The notes: a model not told the origin generated them from the sequence alone. Numbered from the stretch's first letter, positions 1 through 9,088 are shown. The stretch: 64,000 nt of DNA from Sulfurimonas sp. (GCF_023229025.1 NZ_JALOAA010000002.1:1-64000), one strand, 5' to 3'. Made by a program: numbers and translations.

Positions 1-21
1 AGTCAAGGAGCTTACAAAAAG

Positions 22-1134
22 ATGAAGCCTTCTCTGCTTGATTTTAGACTAAAAGAGTTACAAGAGATTGTTAAACCACAATTTAGGGCTAAGCAGATTT
101 TTGGATGGCTCTATCATAACTATGCTGATAGCTATGAGGATATGAAAAACATCCCAAAAGCACTCAAGGATGAATTAGCCAAAAAATTTGTTCTAAACCC
201 TCTTAAAATAGTAAATAAAGAGTATTCAAGTGATGGGACTATAAAGTATCTATTTGAGCTTCAAGACTCTAAAACAGTAGAAGCAGTTTGGTTAAAGATG
301 AAAGATGCTCAGCTTAATGATAGCGGCGAAGTTATTCAAGAAGCAAAGTACACAATCTGTGTTTCAACTCAAGTAGGGTGTAAAGTCGGGTGTTCGTTTT
401 GTTTAACTGCAAAAGGCGGCTTTAGTAGAGATTTAAGCGTTGGCGAGATTGTAGGGCAGGTTGTAGCACTAAAAAGAGATAATGAACATAAACACAACAG
501 AATGATAAATATAGTCTATATGGGCATGGGTGAGCCGCTTGATAATCTTGATAATCTCTCACGCGCTATAGAGATATTTAAAGAAGAGGATGGACTATCT
601 ATATCAGGTAAACGTCAAACTGTCTCTACAAGCGGTCTTAGTAACAAGATAGATAGGCTAGGAGAGATGGATTTGGGCGTTCATATTGCCATATCCCTTC
701 ATGCAGTTGATGATAAGCTTAGAAGTGAGCTAATACCTATGAATAAAGCCCATAATATAGCTTCCATCATAGAGGCTGTTAAACGCTTTCCTATAGATAC
801 AAGAAAAAGAGTTATGTTTGAGTACTTAGTTATAAAAAATAAAAATGATGATATTGGCTCGGCAAAGAAACTTATCAAGCTTCTATCGGGGATTAAAGCA
901 AAAGTGAACTTAATCTATTTCAATCCATATCCCGGTACCCCGTATGAGAGACCATTAAAAGAGGATATGCTTGCTTTTCAGGAGTATTTGGTAAATCATG
1001 GTCTGCTCTGTACTATACGTGACTCTAAGGGCATAGATATAAGTGCAGCCTGCGGACAACTAAAAGAACAAGGTGAATTTAGCAAGGCTAAAGAGAGAGA
1101 CCACCTGAGCGGGAAGATAGAGGGCGAAGCATAA
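22..1134 (+). CDS. rlmN: 23S rRNA (adenine-2503-C2)-methyltransferase, radical SAM
   Basis: RlmN methylates C2 of A2503 in 23S rRNA (and A37 of some tRNAs) in the cytoplasm using S-adenosylmethionine and a 4Fe-4S cluster. The radical SAM triad is visible as C120-x3-C124-x2-C127, and the second family cysteine lies in the C-terminal ISAACGQL motif (C344). The 370-residue length is normal for the family. An AAGGAG ribosome site at 5-10 supports this ATG. Its stop codon overlaps the start of the next small reading frame (ATAATG), so the two are probably cotranscribed. Confident family call. Confidence 0.95.
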   Translation: MKPSLLDFRLKELQEIVKPQFRAKQIFGWLYHNYADSYEDMKNIPKALKDELAKKFVLNPLKIVNKEYSSDGTIKYLFELQDSKTVEAVWLKMKDAQLNDSGEVIQEAKYTICVSTQVGCKVGCSFCLTAKGGFSRDLSVGEIVGQVVALKRDNEHKHNRMINIVYMGMGEPLDNLDNLSRAIEIFKEEDGLSISGKRQTVSTSGLSNKIDRLGEMDLGVHIAISLHAVDDKLRSELIPMNKAHNIASIIEAVKRFPIDTRKRVMFEYLVIKNKNDDIGSAKKLIKLLSGIKAKVNLIYFNPYPGTPYERPLKEDMLAFQEYLVNHGLLCTIRDSKGIDISAACGQLKEQGEFSKAKERDHLSGKIEGEA

Positions 1135-1327
1135 TGGGTTATGTAGAAATTTTTCAAATTGTATTTTTATCTATTGCTTTTGTAGTTGCAATAGTCAGCT
1201 TCATTATAGTTTCCACAAAGCGCTAGCTTCTTTAGAAAACGAATATTTTGCAAACAAAGAGAGGCTTTTAAAAGTAGCCCATTTACTTAAAAGAGCTAAT
1301 AATGCTATTATTCTAACTGCTATTTAA
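1134..1327 (+). pseudogene. small membrane protein gene split by a frameshift
   Basis: Starting at the ATG that overlaps the rlmN stop, one frame encodes 30 residues with a single hydrophobic helix and a basic end (STKR) and stops at 1224-1226. A second frame, one base back (-1), is protein-like and open across this stop: it runs through KALASLENEYFANKERLL and reaches a TAA at 1325-1327, but has no ATG, GTG or TTG of its own. Together they would make a roughly 64-residue protein with one membrane segment and a charged cytoplasmic tail. Possible explanations are a frameshift mutation, a sequence error or programmed -1 slippage near CCACAAAG; no classical slippery heptamer is seen. Function unknown. 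Confidence 0.5.
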
Positions 1328-1342
1328 TTTAAGGAGTCAAAA

Positions 1343-1582
1343 ATGAGCTATAAAAAAACAAACGCGGATAGGATAAAAAGAATTTATCAACTTTGTGAAG
1401 ATCACTTTGGTGGTATAGTGTTTGTCGGGATAAAATTTCACAAAAAAATAGGCTGGATAGCAAAAGCACAGTTTGATGATGGTTTTGAAAATTTGACTGC
1501 TGATGGAGAGACAAGTGTTGAAGCTCTGCGTAATTTAAAGAATCGTGTTAAGAAAATAATTAAAAGATATAATGCTGTTTAA
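1343..1582 (+). CDS. small basic hypothetical protein
   Basis: A 79-residue, lysine-rich protein that I do not recognise. It has no signal peptide, membrane helix or metal motif. The C-terminus ends in a basic helix (NRVKKIIKRYNAV). An AAGGAG site at 1331-1336 lies at good distance from this ATG, which argues that it is real. It closes the rlmN cluster and is followed by a terminator-like stem-loop. Confidence 0.6.
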   Translation: MSYKKTNADRIKRIYQLCEDHFGGIVFVGIKFHKKIGWIAKAQFDDGFENLTADGETSVEALRNLKNRVKKIIKRYNAV

Positions 1583-1612
1583 GAATAAAAATATCAACAA
1601 CATCTCTATACA

Positions 1613-1641
1613 AAACGACCAACACACCAGGGAGGTCGTTT
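1613..1641 (+). terminator. stem-loop after the rlmN cluster
   Basis: AAACGACC (1613-1620) pairs with GGTCGTTT (1634-1641), an 8 bp stem with a 13-base loop, 30 bases after the small basic gene. The U-rich tract is short, so termination is likely but not certain. Confidence 0.55.
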
Positions 1642-1985
1642 ATAAGCATAATGATACCTTACATATATAAATAACTCATAAAAAAACTCAATTTATCTCT
1701 TAAAAAGAAATTATTCTAAAAAAATTATTCTTTATTTCATCTATTTGTGTACTATTCACACATTGTTCTAATGTGTGAATAGTAGAGCGGTTAATTCAAA
1801 AGAATTTGAAAATTTCTCTATAAATTAAGAATAATTTTATATAAATATTTGCTGAAATGCAAATTTTTATATAGCGCTCAAACTCCCTATTTTAGGGAAA
1901 TTTAACAATTTTAGAAAAATTTGTTATATAATTATATGAAATGTCTTTGAATATTACACAGAACTATTCACATAGATTTTAATTT
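1642..1985. other. AT-rich intergenic region between convergent genes with DnaA-box-like palindrome
   Basis: No convincing reading frame is seen. The region holds a perfect 14 bp inverted repeat with a 5-base loop (1751-1764 and 1770-1783). Each arm carries CTATTCACA (1752-1760 forward, 1774-1782 reverse) and a third exact copy lies at 1964-1972. This differs by one base from the TTATTCACA DnaA boxes near dnaA. A TATAAT at 1927-1932 could be a promoter reading to the right. What this stretch does is unknown. Confidence 0.5.
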
Positions 1986-2023
1986 CGCTCCATTTTCTAG
2001 GAGTAGTAGCTATATATGGAGCG
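1986..2023 (-). terminator. probable terminator of the pseudouridine synthase gene
   Basis: CGCTCCAT (1986-1993) and ATGGAGCG (2016-2023) form an 8 bp stem that begins inside the 3' end of the leftward gene. The leftward transcript continues into an A/T-rich stretch. It is probably a terminator, though the U tract is interrupted. Confidence 0.5.
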
Positions 2024-2939
2024 ATTTGCTACTCATGCTCTTTATGCAAACCTTCTCAAAATCAATACTGCTTTTTATTCTATATTTAACGCCATAAAGC
2101 TCGAACTCTAACTCATTGGCATGTAAAAGCAATCTTCTTGCGCCACTTAAACCTACTCTTATTTTGGAATCTAGCTCTTTATCTAGATACTTTACTACGT
2201 CTGCTTCCCTCTGTCCATAAATTGGATCACCGACTATAGGATGTTTCACATGAAACATATGTACTCTTATCTGATGTTGTCTTCCTGTATGAGGAGAGCA
2301 CTCAACTAAGGTAGTATTTAAATCAGAAAAATATTTCAAAGGTTTTACATATGTCAAGGAGCTCTTTCCGCTCTCATCAACTTTAACTACCATTCTTACA
2401 AGTGCACTCTTTTTATCATCATATCTAAGCAACGGCTCCTCTATCTTTAGCTCATCTTTTAGCTCCCCATGAACCATAGCCAGATACCTCTTCTTTATCT
2501 TACGCTCTTGAAACATCATTTTCAAATCAATTTCACTTCTCTTATCTTTTGCGCATAACACAAGTCCGCTTGTCTCTTGATCTATTCTGTGAGTTATATT
2601 TGCATCTTTTCCATATTGAGCTTTTAGCTCATCTATAAGAGAGTAGGGTGTATATCTATTTTGAGGATGAATAAGCATTCCGCTTGGCTTATCAAATAAA
2701 ACAAACCTCTCATATTCAGCATGAGCTTTTAAACCTTTTGTGAGCGGTTCAAAAGCAATAAACTCTACTTCACCCTCTATCTCTCTAGAGGATACGTTTA
2801 CAATTTCGCCGTTTACTCGCAAGCGGCCTCTAGCTATAAAACTTTGAGCCTCTCTTTGCGTATAGCCAAGTTCCTTGATAAGAAAAATAAAAGCTCTCTG
2901 CTTCTCTTTAACAAACAATTTTTTTAAAACAAACGGCAA
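2010..2939 (-). CDS. RluA-family 23S rRNA pseudouridine synthase
   Basis: The enzyme isomerises specific uridines of large-subunit rRNA to pseudouridine. An S4-type RNA-binding domain occupies about residues 14-60 (REAQSFIARGRLRVNG). The catalytic domain carries the signature HRIDQETSGL at 117-126, with D120 as the catalytic aspartate. The length, 309 residues, fits RluC/RluD-type enzymes. It is divergent from purB, with about 100 bases of shared promoter region. Which uridines are modified cannot be told from the sequence. Confidence 0.88.
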   Translation of the reverse strand: MPFVLKKLFVKEKQRAFIFLIKELGYTQREAQSFIARGRLRVNGEIVNVSSREIEGEVEFIAFEPLTKGLKAHAEYERFVLFDKPSGMLIHPQNRYTPYSLIDELKAQYGKDANITHRIDQETSGLVLCAKDKRSEIDLKMMFQERKIKKRYLAMVHGELKDELKIEEPLLRYDDKKSALVRMVVKVDESGKSSLTYVKPLKYFSDLNTTLVECSPHTGRQHQIRVHMFHVKHPIVGDPIYGQREADVVKYLDKELDSKIRVGLSGARRLLLHANELEFELYGVKYRIKSSIDFEKVCIKSMSSKSLHI

Positions 2940-2987
2940 ATTTTAATCCTTTGTAAGTCTAAACTTTGTAAAATAAAGCACTATTAA

Positions 2988-3007
2988 TTGTGCGAATTTT
3001 AGCACAA
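2988..3007. promoter_or_regulatory. inverted repeat upstream of purB
   Basis: TTGTGC (2988-2993) and GCACAA (3002-3007) form an inverted repeat in the divergent purB / pseudouridine synthase promoter region. A similar repeat lies upstream of nrdA (4382-4406). It could be an operator or a short hairpin in the purB leader; no known regulator is identified. Confidence 0.35.
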
Positions 3008-3040
3008 AAACATAAGATAATAATCATAAGGGCAATAAAT

Positions 3041-4372
3041 ATGATCGAAAGATACGCAAGAGAAGAGATGAGTTCCAAGTGGACAATGCAGGCAAAATAT
3101 CAGGCTTGGCTTGATGTTGAAAAAGCTGTTGTAAAAGCATGGGCTAAACTTGGAAAGATTCCACAAGAAGATGCTGATAAAATCATTAAAAATGCAGGCT
3201 TTGATATTAAGAGAATAGATGAGATTGAAGCTGTAACCCGTCATGACCTTATCGCATTTACTACCAGCGTATCTGAAACACTTGGCGAAGAGAGTAGATG
3301 GTTTCACTACGGCATGACAAGTTCTGATACTGTTGATACCGCAGTAGCGCTTCAGATTAAAAGCTCTTTAGAGTTAATCATAGAAGATGTTAAGATGATT
3401 ATGGAGTCTATCAAAAAAAGAGCGCATGAGCATAAGATGACTCTTATGGTAGGAAGAAGCCACGGAATACATGGAGAGCCTATAACATTCGGTCTCGTGT
3501 TAGCTGTATGGTATGATGAGATGGCAAGACATTTAGAGAATCTTGAACAAACACTTGATGTTATAAGCGTTGGGCAAGTTAGCGGAGCGATGGGCAACTT
3601 TGCACATGCACCCCTAGAGCTTGAGGAGTATACATGTAAAGAGTTAGGGCTTAAGCCTGCACCTGCATCAAACCAAGTTATACAACGCGACCGTTATGCA
3701 AGACTTGCAACGGCACTTGCTCTTATGGCAAGCTCTATTGAGAAGTTTGCCGTTCAAGTTCGTCACTGGCAAAGAACAGAAGTGTATGAGTGTGAAGAGT
3801 ATTTTGCTAAAGGGCAGAAAGGCTCATCTGCAATGCCACACAAACGAAACCCTATACTAACAGAAAATATAACGGGACTAGCTAGAATGATAAGAGCCTA
3901 CGCAACACCAGCAATGGAAAATGTAGCTCTTTGGCATGAGAGAGATATTAGCCACTCCTCAACTGAGAGATTTTGGCTGCCCGATAGTTTTATAACAAGT
4001 GATTTTATGCTTCACCGAATGAATAACGTTATAGCCAACTTAACTATTTATCCTGAGAACATGATGAAAAATCTAAACCTAACTGGTGGACTTGTTTTTT
4101 CTCAAAGAGTACTTTTAGAGCTTCCGCTTAAAGGTGTAAGCCGTGAAGATGCTTATAAAATTGTTCAAAGAAATGCAATGAAGGTTTGGGAAGAGATACA
4201 GCAAGGTAAACCTACTATAAATGAAAAGGGTGAATCTCTTTATCTAAATCACCTCTTAGCAGATGAGGAGTTAAGAAGTTCGCTAAATGAAGAAGCTATA
4301 CGTGAATGTTTTAACTACGACTACTATACTAAAAATGTAGATAAGATTTTTGAGAGAGTTTTTAGAAAATAA
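3041..4372 (+). CDS. purB: adenylosuccinate lyase
   Basis: PurB catalyses two fumarate-releasing steps: SAICAR to AICAR in purine synthesis, and adenylosuccinate to AMP. The fumarase/aspartase superfamily signature GSSAMPHKRNP lies at residues 261-271, with the catalytic serine in its flexible loop. The general acid/base histidine is in GRSHGIHGEP (138-147). The ATG at 3041 is chosen because family members begin MIERY; the in-frame extension to 2990 lacks a ribosome site. The length of 443 residues is typical. Confidence 0.95.
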   Translation: MIERYAREEMSSKWTMQAKYQAWLDVEKAVVKAWAKLGKIPQEDADKIIKNAGFDIKRIDEIEAVTRHDLIAFTTSVSETLGEESRWFHYGMTSSDTVDTAVALQIKSSLELIIEDVKMIMESIKKRAHEHKMTLMVGRSHGIHGEPITFGLVLAVWYDEMARHLENLEQTLDVISVGQVSGAMGNFAHAPLELEEYTCKELGLKPAPASNQVIQRDRYARLATALALMASSIEKFAVQVRHWQRTEVYECEEYFAKGQKGSSAMPHKRNPILTENITGLARMIRAYATPAMENVALWHERDISHSSTERFWLPDSFITSDFMLHRMNNVIANLTIYPENMMKNLNLTGGLVFSQRVLLELPLKGVSREDAYKIVQRNAMKVWEEIQQGKPTINEKGESLYLNHLLADEELRSSLNEEAIRECFNYDYYTKNVDKIFERVFRK

Positions 4373-4381
4373 ATGACATAA

Positions 4382-4406
4382 TTGTGCTAATATTCCTTTA
4401 GCGCAA
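4382..4406. promoter_or_regulatory. inverted repeat in the nrdA promoter region
   Basis: TTGTGCTAA (4382-4390) and TTAGCGCAA (4398-4406) form an inverted repeat with one mismatch. It follows a TGACATAAT that resembles an extended -10 element (4375-4383). Its arms resemble the repeat upstream of purB. It does not look like an NrdR box. It may regulate nrdA or simply terminate purB transcription. Confidence 0.35.
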
Positions 4407-4456
4407 ATAGAGATTTAAAATGAATATCAAACTACATGAACAATCTAGGAAAGTGA

Positions 4457-6823
4457 ATGATAACTATAATAAAAAGAAACGGCAGAACAGAAACGCTGGA
4501 CATAACTAAGATTCAAAAGTACACTTCAGCGGCTGTTAAAGATTTAGATAATGTATCTCAAAGTGAACTAGAAGTCGATGCACAGATTCAATTTCGTGAT
4601 GGTATAACATCAAAAGAGATTCAGCAAACCCTTATAAAAACAGCAGTTGATAAGATAGACATAGATGCTCCAAACTGGACATTTGTCGCTTCAAGGCTAT
4701 TTTTATTTAATTTATATCATCAAGTAAACGGATATACAGGCTACTCATCTCTAAAAGAGTACTTTGAGAGATGTGAAAAAGAGGGGAAAATTCTTCTGGG
4801 TCTAAAAGAGATGTATAACCTTGATGAGTTAGAGAAACATATAAAGCCCGAACGTGATATGCAGTTTAACTACCTTGGAATAAAAACACTTTACGACAGA
4901 TATTTGATAAAAGATAAAAAGGGCAATCCCATAGAGCTTCCTCAACATATGTTTATGGCAATAGCAATGTTTTTAGCTCAAAGAGAAGAGAACAAAGAGG
5001 AGTGGGCTATAAAGTTTTATAACATGGTTTCAAAGTTTGAAGTTATGCTCGCAACTCCTACTCTATCAAATGCAAGAACACCTAGACACCAACTTAGCTC
5101 ATGCTATATCGGTTCAACTCCTGATAACATAGAAGGAATTTTTGACTCATATAAAGAGATGGCACTTCTTTCAAAATTTGGCGGAGGAATAGGTTGGGAC
5201 TGGAGTAACGTTCGCTCAATGGGCTCATTCATAGATGGGCACAAGAATGCGGCAGGCGGAACTATTCCTTTTCTAAAAATCACAAACGATATAGCAGTCG
5301 CAGTTGATCAGCTAGGAACTAGAAAAGGTGCTATAGCCGTTTATATGGAGCCTTGGCATATTGACGTAAACGACTTTTTAGATCTAAAGAAAAACTCAGG
5401 CGAGGAGCGTCGCCGTGCTCATGACCTTTTTCCTGCACTTTGGATAAATGACCTCTTTATGCAGAGAGTTCAAGAAGATGAAATATGGACGCTTTTTGAC
5501 CCTTATGACTGTAGTGAGCTATCAACGCTCTACGGCGAAGAGTTTAACAAAAAATATAAGGAGTTTGAAAGCGACGAGAGCGTAATAAAAGAGAGAGTAA
5601 AAGCTAAAGATCTTTGGAAAAAAATATTAACATCATATTTTGAAAGCGGTAGTCCATTTTTATGCTTTAAAGATAACGCTAATCGTGCAAACCCTAATAG
5701 CCACACCGGAATAATCAGAAGTTCTAATCTCTGTACAGAGATTTTTCAAAACACAAATCCTAATCACTATAAAATAAAATTCATTTTTGAAAACGGCGAT
5801 AGCGTTAGTTATGAAGAAGAGGAGATGATAAAGGTTGACAGCGGATTAATAAAACCTGCCAAAAAAGTTACCGCTCTTGATTCAATAAACGGGCGAGAAA
5901 TCTTCATGGTTGAAAAAGAGAAGATAGATGGCGACACGGCAGTTTGTAATCTCGCCTCTGTTAACCTCTCCCGTATAAATACGAAAGAAGATATTGATAG
6001 AGTTGTACCGATTGCTATTCGTGCACTTGATAATGTAATAGATCTTAACTTCTATCCGCTTGAGAAAGTAAAACGCACTAACATGAAAACCCGTGCAATA
6101 GGTCTTGGTGTTATGGGTGAAGCACAAATGCTTGCACAAAAGGCTATAACTTGGGGATCACAGGAGCACTTTGATAAGATAGATGAGATAATGGAAGCTG
6201 TTAGTTTCAACGCTATCTCTGCATCTAGTGATATTTCTCTTGAAAAAGGTTCATACCCAGAATATGAAGGCTCAAAGTGGAGCAGAGGTATAATGCCAAT
6301 GGACCATGCAAACCCTGAAGTTAAAAATCTCGTTGATCGCGGTGGACTCTTCGCATCATCTTATGAGTGGGAAGAGCTTCGCGCAAAAGTTAAAAAACAG
6401 GGTATGCGAAACGGTTATTTAATGGCTGTAGCACCTACTAGCTCCATCTCTATTTTAACCGGAACAACTCAAGCTATAGAGCCGGTTTTTAAACGAAAGT
6501 GGTATGAAGAGAATCTATCTGGACTTATTCCTATTGTAGTTCCGGAGCTTTCGCCAGAGACATGGGCATACTATACTCCTGCATATGACTTAAATCAGAC
6601 GATTCTAATCAAAGCAGCCGCAATTCGTCAAAAATGGCTAGATCAAGGTCAGAGTCTAAATATATTTATAACGCTTGATAAAGCAAGCGGGAAATATCTA
6701 AATGAGATTTATATGCTAGCTTGGAGGCTTGGTCTAAAATCTACTTACTATCTTCGTTCTCAGTCTCCTGAGATGGCAAGTGACGTTGAAGACAGAAGTA
6801 TGGAGTGTGTAGGTTGTCAATAA
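4457..6823 (+). CDS. nrdA: ribonucleoside-diphosphate reductase, alpha subunit (class I)
   Basis: This is the catalytic subunit that reduces ribonucleoside diphosphates to deoxy forms. An ATP-cone allosteric domain fills about residues 1-90. C216 (SSCYIGS) is the first redox cysteine. N424, C426 and E428 in NLCTE form the catalytic triad. The partner cysteine is in AVCNLASVNLS. The C-terminal shuttle pair C784/C787 ends the protein (CVGCQ). An AGGAAAG site supports the ATG at 4457. The matching beta subunit nrdB is about 19 kb away rather than adjacent. Confidence 0.96.
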   Translation: MITIIKRNGRTETLDITKIQKYTSAAVKDLDNVSQSELEVDAQIQFRDGITSKEIQQTLIKTAVDKIDIDAPNWTFVASRLFLFNLYHQVNGYTGYSSLKEYFERCEKEGKILLGLKEMYNLDELEKHIKPERDMQFNYLGIKTLYDRYLIKDKKGNPIELPQHMFMAIAMFLAQREENKEEWAIKFYNMVSKFEVMLATPTLSNARTPRHQLSSCYIGSTPDNIEGIFDSYKEMALLSKFGGGIGWDWSNVRSMGSFIDGHKNAAGGTIPFLKITNDIAVAVDQLGTRKGAIAVYMEPWHIDVNDFLDLKKNSGEERRRAHDLFPALWINDLFMQRVQEDEIWTLFDPYDCSELSTLYGEEFNKKYKEFESDESVIKERVKAKDLWKKILTSYFESGSPFLCFKDNANRANPNSHTGIIRSSNLCTEIFQNTNPNHYKIKFIFENGDSVSYEEEEMIKVDSGLIKPAKKVTALDSINGREIFMVEKEKIDGDTAVCNLASVNLSRINTKEDIDRVVPIAIRALDNVIDLNFYPLEKVKRTNMKTRAIGLGVMGEAQMLAQKAITWGSQEHFDKIDEIMEAVSFNAISASSDISLEKGSYPEYEGSKWSRGIMPMDHANPEVKNLVDRGGLFASSYEWEELRAKVKKQGMRNGYLMAVAPTSSISILTGTTQAIEPVFKRKWYEENLSGLIPIVVPELSPETWAYYTPAYDLNQTILIKAAAIRQKWLDQGQSLNIFITLDKASGKYLNEIYMLAWRLGLKSTYYLRSQSPEMASDVEDRSMECVGCQ

Positions 6824-6824
6824 A

Positions 6825-7190
6825 ATGAAACCCCTGCTTAAAAAAGATATAGAGGGCTTTTTAAAGAGATTTAATAGCTTTATAGACTCAGAGTTTAGAT
6901 CTATAGAGATTATCTCTCCTACAGCTCTTAAAATTACTCTAGCTACGCAAGATTCCGCAAGAGGATTTGACTGGATAACAGTTAATATGGAGTTTAGCAA
7001 TATTAGTGATGCACAACTGCCCAAGAGCTCAAAACTCCAACATTTAGATATGGATGAAGGTATAACACTAATATCTGAAGATAACCAATTTGGTTTTGGG
7101 GTAGGCAGCTACAGTAGTTTCTCTAACATAACAGACTCGGTATGTTATATAAAAGCCGACTCCATAAAATACCTAGAGGGTCAATTTTAA
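6825..7190 (+). CDS. conserved hypothetical protein downstream of nrdA
   Basis: This 121-residue soluble protein starts one base after the nrdA stop codon, so it is probably translated from the same mRNA. It has no signal peptide, membrane segment or cysteine pair. I recognise no family. Tight linkage to nrdA hints at a related role, but this is only inference. Confidence 0.65.
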   Translation: MKPLLKKDIEGFLKRFNSFIDSEFRSIEIISPTALKITLATQDSARGFDWITVNMEFSNISDAQLPKSSKLQHLDMDEGITLISEDNQFGFGVGSYSSFSNITDSVCYIKADSIKYLEGQF

Positions 7191-7264
7191 AGTCTTCGTT
7201 AGCTCTTCATAAACAATTTAGTTATAAAATTTTATCAATTATAAAAAATTGAAGGAATTTAATC

Positions 7265-8650
7265 ATGAAAAAGCTCTTGATACTATTTACTCTAGCACTT
7301 ACACTTATCTATGCCAAAGATAGTGTTGATTTTAAATATGCACCTAAAAATTTGGAAAGAAGTTTTCCAAGCACACAAAATCAGATACTCTCCTACAACA
7401 ACATTTTAGAAAATGTAAGAACAAGTATTGTAAATATCTCTATAAAAAAGGAGATAAAAGGGAATCTCTACAGTGCAAACCCATTCTTTAACGACCCATT
7501 TTTCAGAGAATTTTTCAAAGGTTACGGGGATATCCCCCAAGAGAGAATACAAAAGTCGTTAGGCTCAGGCGTCATTGTCTCAAAAGATGGATATATAGTT
7601 ACCAACAACCATGTAATCGACGGAGCTGATGAGATTATTGTTAATTTGGCAGGAGATAAAAAAGAGTATGAGGCAAAGCTCATAGGAAAAGATGAGAAGA
7701 GTGATTTAGCTGTCATTAAAATTGATGCAAAAAACTTAAATGCAGTAACTTTTTATGACTCAGATAGAGTAAAAGTAGGCGATATAGTTTTTGCTCTTGG
7801 AAATCCTTTTGGAGTCGGCGAGACAATAACACAAGGAATAGTCTCTGCAACAGGCAGAAGCGGTGTTGGAATAGTAGAGTATGAGGATTTTATACAGACA
7901 GACGCCTCAATAAACCCAGGTAATTCAGGCGGTGCACTTATAAACTCTGCCGGACATCTTATTGGAATAAACTCGGCTATTATCTCAAAATCGGGCGGAA
8001 ATGTCGGTATCGGCTTTGCAATCCCTTCAAACATGGTAACATCAATAGCAACAAGCTTGATAGATAGCGGTAAATTTACCCGCGCATACCTTGGAGTTAC
8101 CATAGCAGACGTAAGTGAAGATATGAGTAGCTTTTATGATGAGAACTACGGTGCACTTATAACAGGAGTAGAAGAGAACTCTCCTGCAGCAGAAGCGGGA
8201 TTAAAGAGAGGCGATTTAATCATCTCTGTAAACGGTAAAAAAATTGAGAGTGCAAGTGAACTTAAAAATACAATAGGTTCTTACGCTCCAGGAAGAGTAG
8301 TTAATATAAAGTTCTTAAGAGAGAAAAAAATAGATATTGTAAATGTAGCTCTCTCTACTCTAGATAATAAAATAGTAAGCGGCGAGTTTAAATATAAAGG
8401 AATGAAGCTTGTTCAAGTAGACTCAACACATAAACAGCGTTTTAACATTACAATTAACGGTGTTCTTGTCACGGAAGTAGATCAAAATAGCGAAGCTTTT
8501 AGCTTGGGAGTAAGAAGCGGCGATATTATTATTCAAATTGAAAATAGTGAAATAAATACTCTAGATGAGTTTATAAAAGCAACTGCAACACAAGAGAAAA
8601 AAAGATTTTTTATCTATAAAAGAGGCGGCATATATGCTATTGTCTTATAA
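7265..8650 (+). CDS. htrA: periplasmic serine protease of the HtrA/DegP family
   Basis: HtrA/Deg proteases degrade or refold damaged envelope proteins. Residues 1-17 form a signal peptide (MKKLLILFTL start, YAKD cleavage region). The trypsin-like triad is H116 (TNNHVID), D147 (KSDLAV) and S221 (NPGNSGGAL). Two PDZ domains follow, at about 265-350 and 365-455. The 461-residue length matches DegP/DegQ types. GAAGGAA precedes the ATG. A short gap separates it from the thioredoxin gene, suggesting a joint envelope or oxidative stress unit. Confidence 0.93.
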   Translation: MKKLLILFTLALTLIYAKDSVDFKYAPKNLERSFPSTQNQILSYNNILENVRTSIVNISIKKEIKGNLYSANPFFNDPFFREFFKGYGDIPQERIQKSLGSGVIVSKDGYIVTNNHVIDGADEIIVNLAGDKKEYEAKLIGKDEKSDLAVIKIDAKNLNAVTFYDSDRVKVGDIVFALGNPFGVGETITQGIVSATGRSGVGIVEYEDFIQTDASINPGNSGGALINSAGHLIGINSAIISKSGGNVGIGFAIPSNMVTSIATSLIDSGKFTRAYLGVTIADVSEDMSSFYDENYGALITGVEENSPAAEAGLKRGDLIISVNGKKIESASELKNTIGSYAPGRVVNIKFLREKKIDIVNVALSTLDNKIVSGEFKYKGMKLVQVDSTHKQRFNITINGVLVTEVDQNSEAFSLGVRSGDIIIQIENSEINTLDEFIKATATQEKKRFFIYKRGGIYAIVL

Positions 8651-8665
8651 CAAAAGGAGTCAATC

Positions 8666-9088
8666 ATGAGAGTTATATGTCCACACTGTAAAAGTGTAAA
8701 CAATGTACCACAAAAAGAGTCGTACAAAAAAGCAAACTGCGGAAAGTGCAAAGGTTCACTTCTAGATACTAAGCCTATTGAGTTGACAAACGCTGATTTT
8801 GATGAGGTAGTAGTCAATAGCGATATTGCAGTTATAGTAGATTTTTGGGCGCCGTGGTGCGGTCCATGTAAGATGATGGCTCCAACTTTTCAAAAAAGCG
8901 CAGAAAGTTTCCCTCTAAAGGCACTCTTCACAAAAGTAAATACTGAAAATGAACAAGCTCTAGGAGCTAGATTTGGAATCAGAAGTATTCCGACTTTAGT
9001 GGTATTTAAAGATGGCAAAGAAGTTCATAGAGTCTCCGGTGCTTTAGATGAAGCCTCTTTAAATAAAATGGTTGCACAATTTATATAG
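8666..9088 (+). CDS. trxC: thioredoxin with N-terminal zinc ribbon (TrxC/thioredoxin-2 type)
   Basis: This is a cytoplasmic disulfide reductase. Two CxxC pairs, C5/C8 and C25/C28, form a zinc ribbon typical of thioredoxin 2. The thioredoxin fold follows with the active site W64-C-G-P-C68 and the cis-proline region RSIPTLVVF. The length is 140 residues. It is preceded by AAAAGGAG and lies 15 bases after htrA. Zinc ribbon plus WCGPC makes the TrxC-type assignment firm. Confidence 0.9.
   Translation: MRVICPHCKSVNNVPQKESYKKANCGKCKGSLLDTKPIELTNADFDEVVVNSDIAVIVDFWAPWCGPCKMMAPTFQKSAESFPLKALFTKVNTENEQALGARFGIRSIPTLVVFKDGKEVHRVSGALDEASLNKMVAQFI

Noticed and set aside
4420..4509. Possible 29-residue upstream reading frame overlapping the nrdA start
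   Set aside because: It has no good ribosome site and its composition (lysine/asparagine-rich, out of frame with nrdA) fits chance in AT-rich DNA.
7753..8103. 116-codon open frame antisense to htrA
   Set aside because: Proline- and serine-rich mirror of the htrA coding sequence, no independent support.
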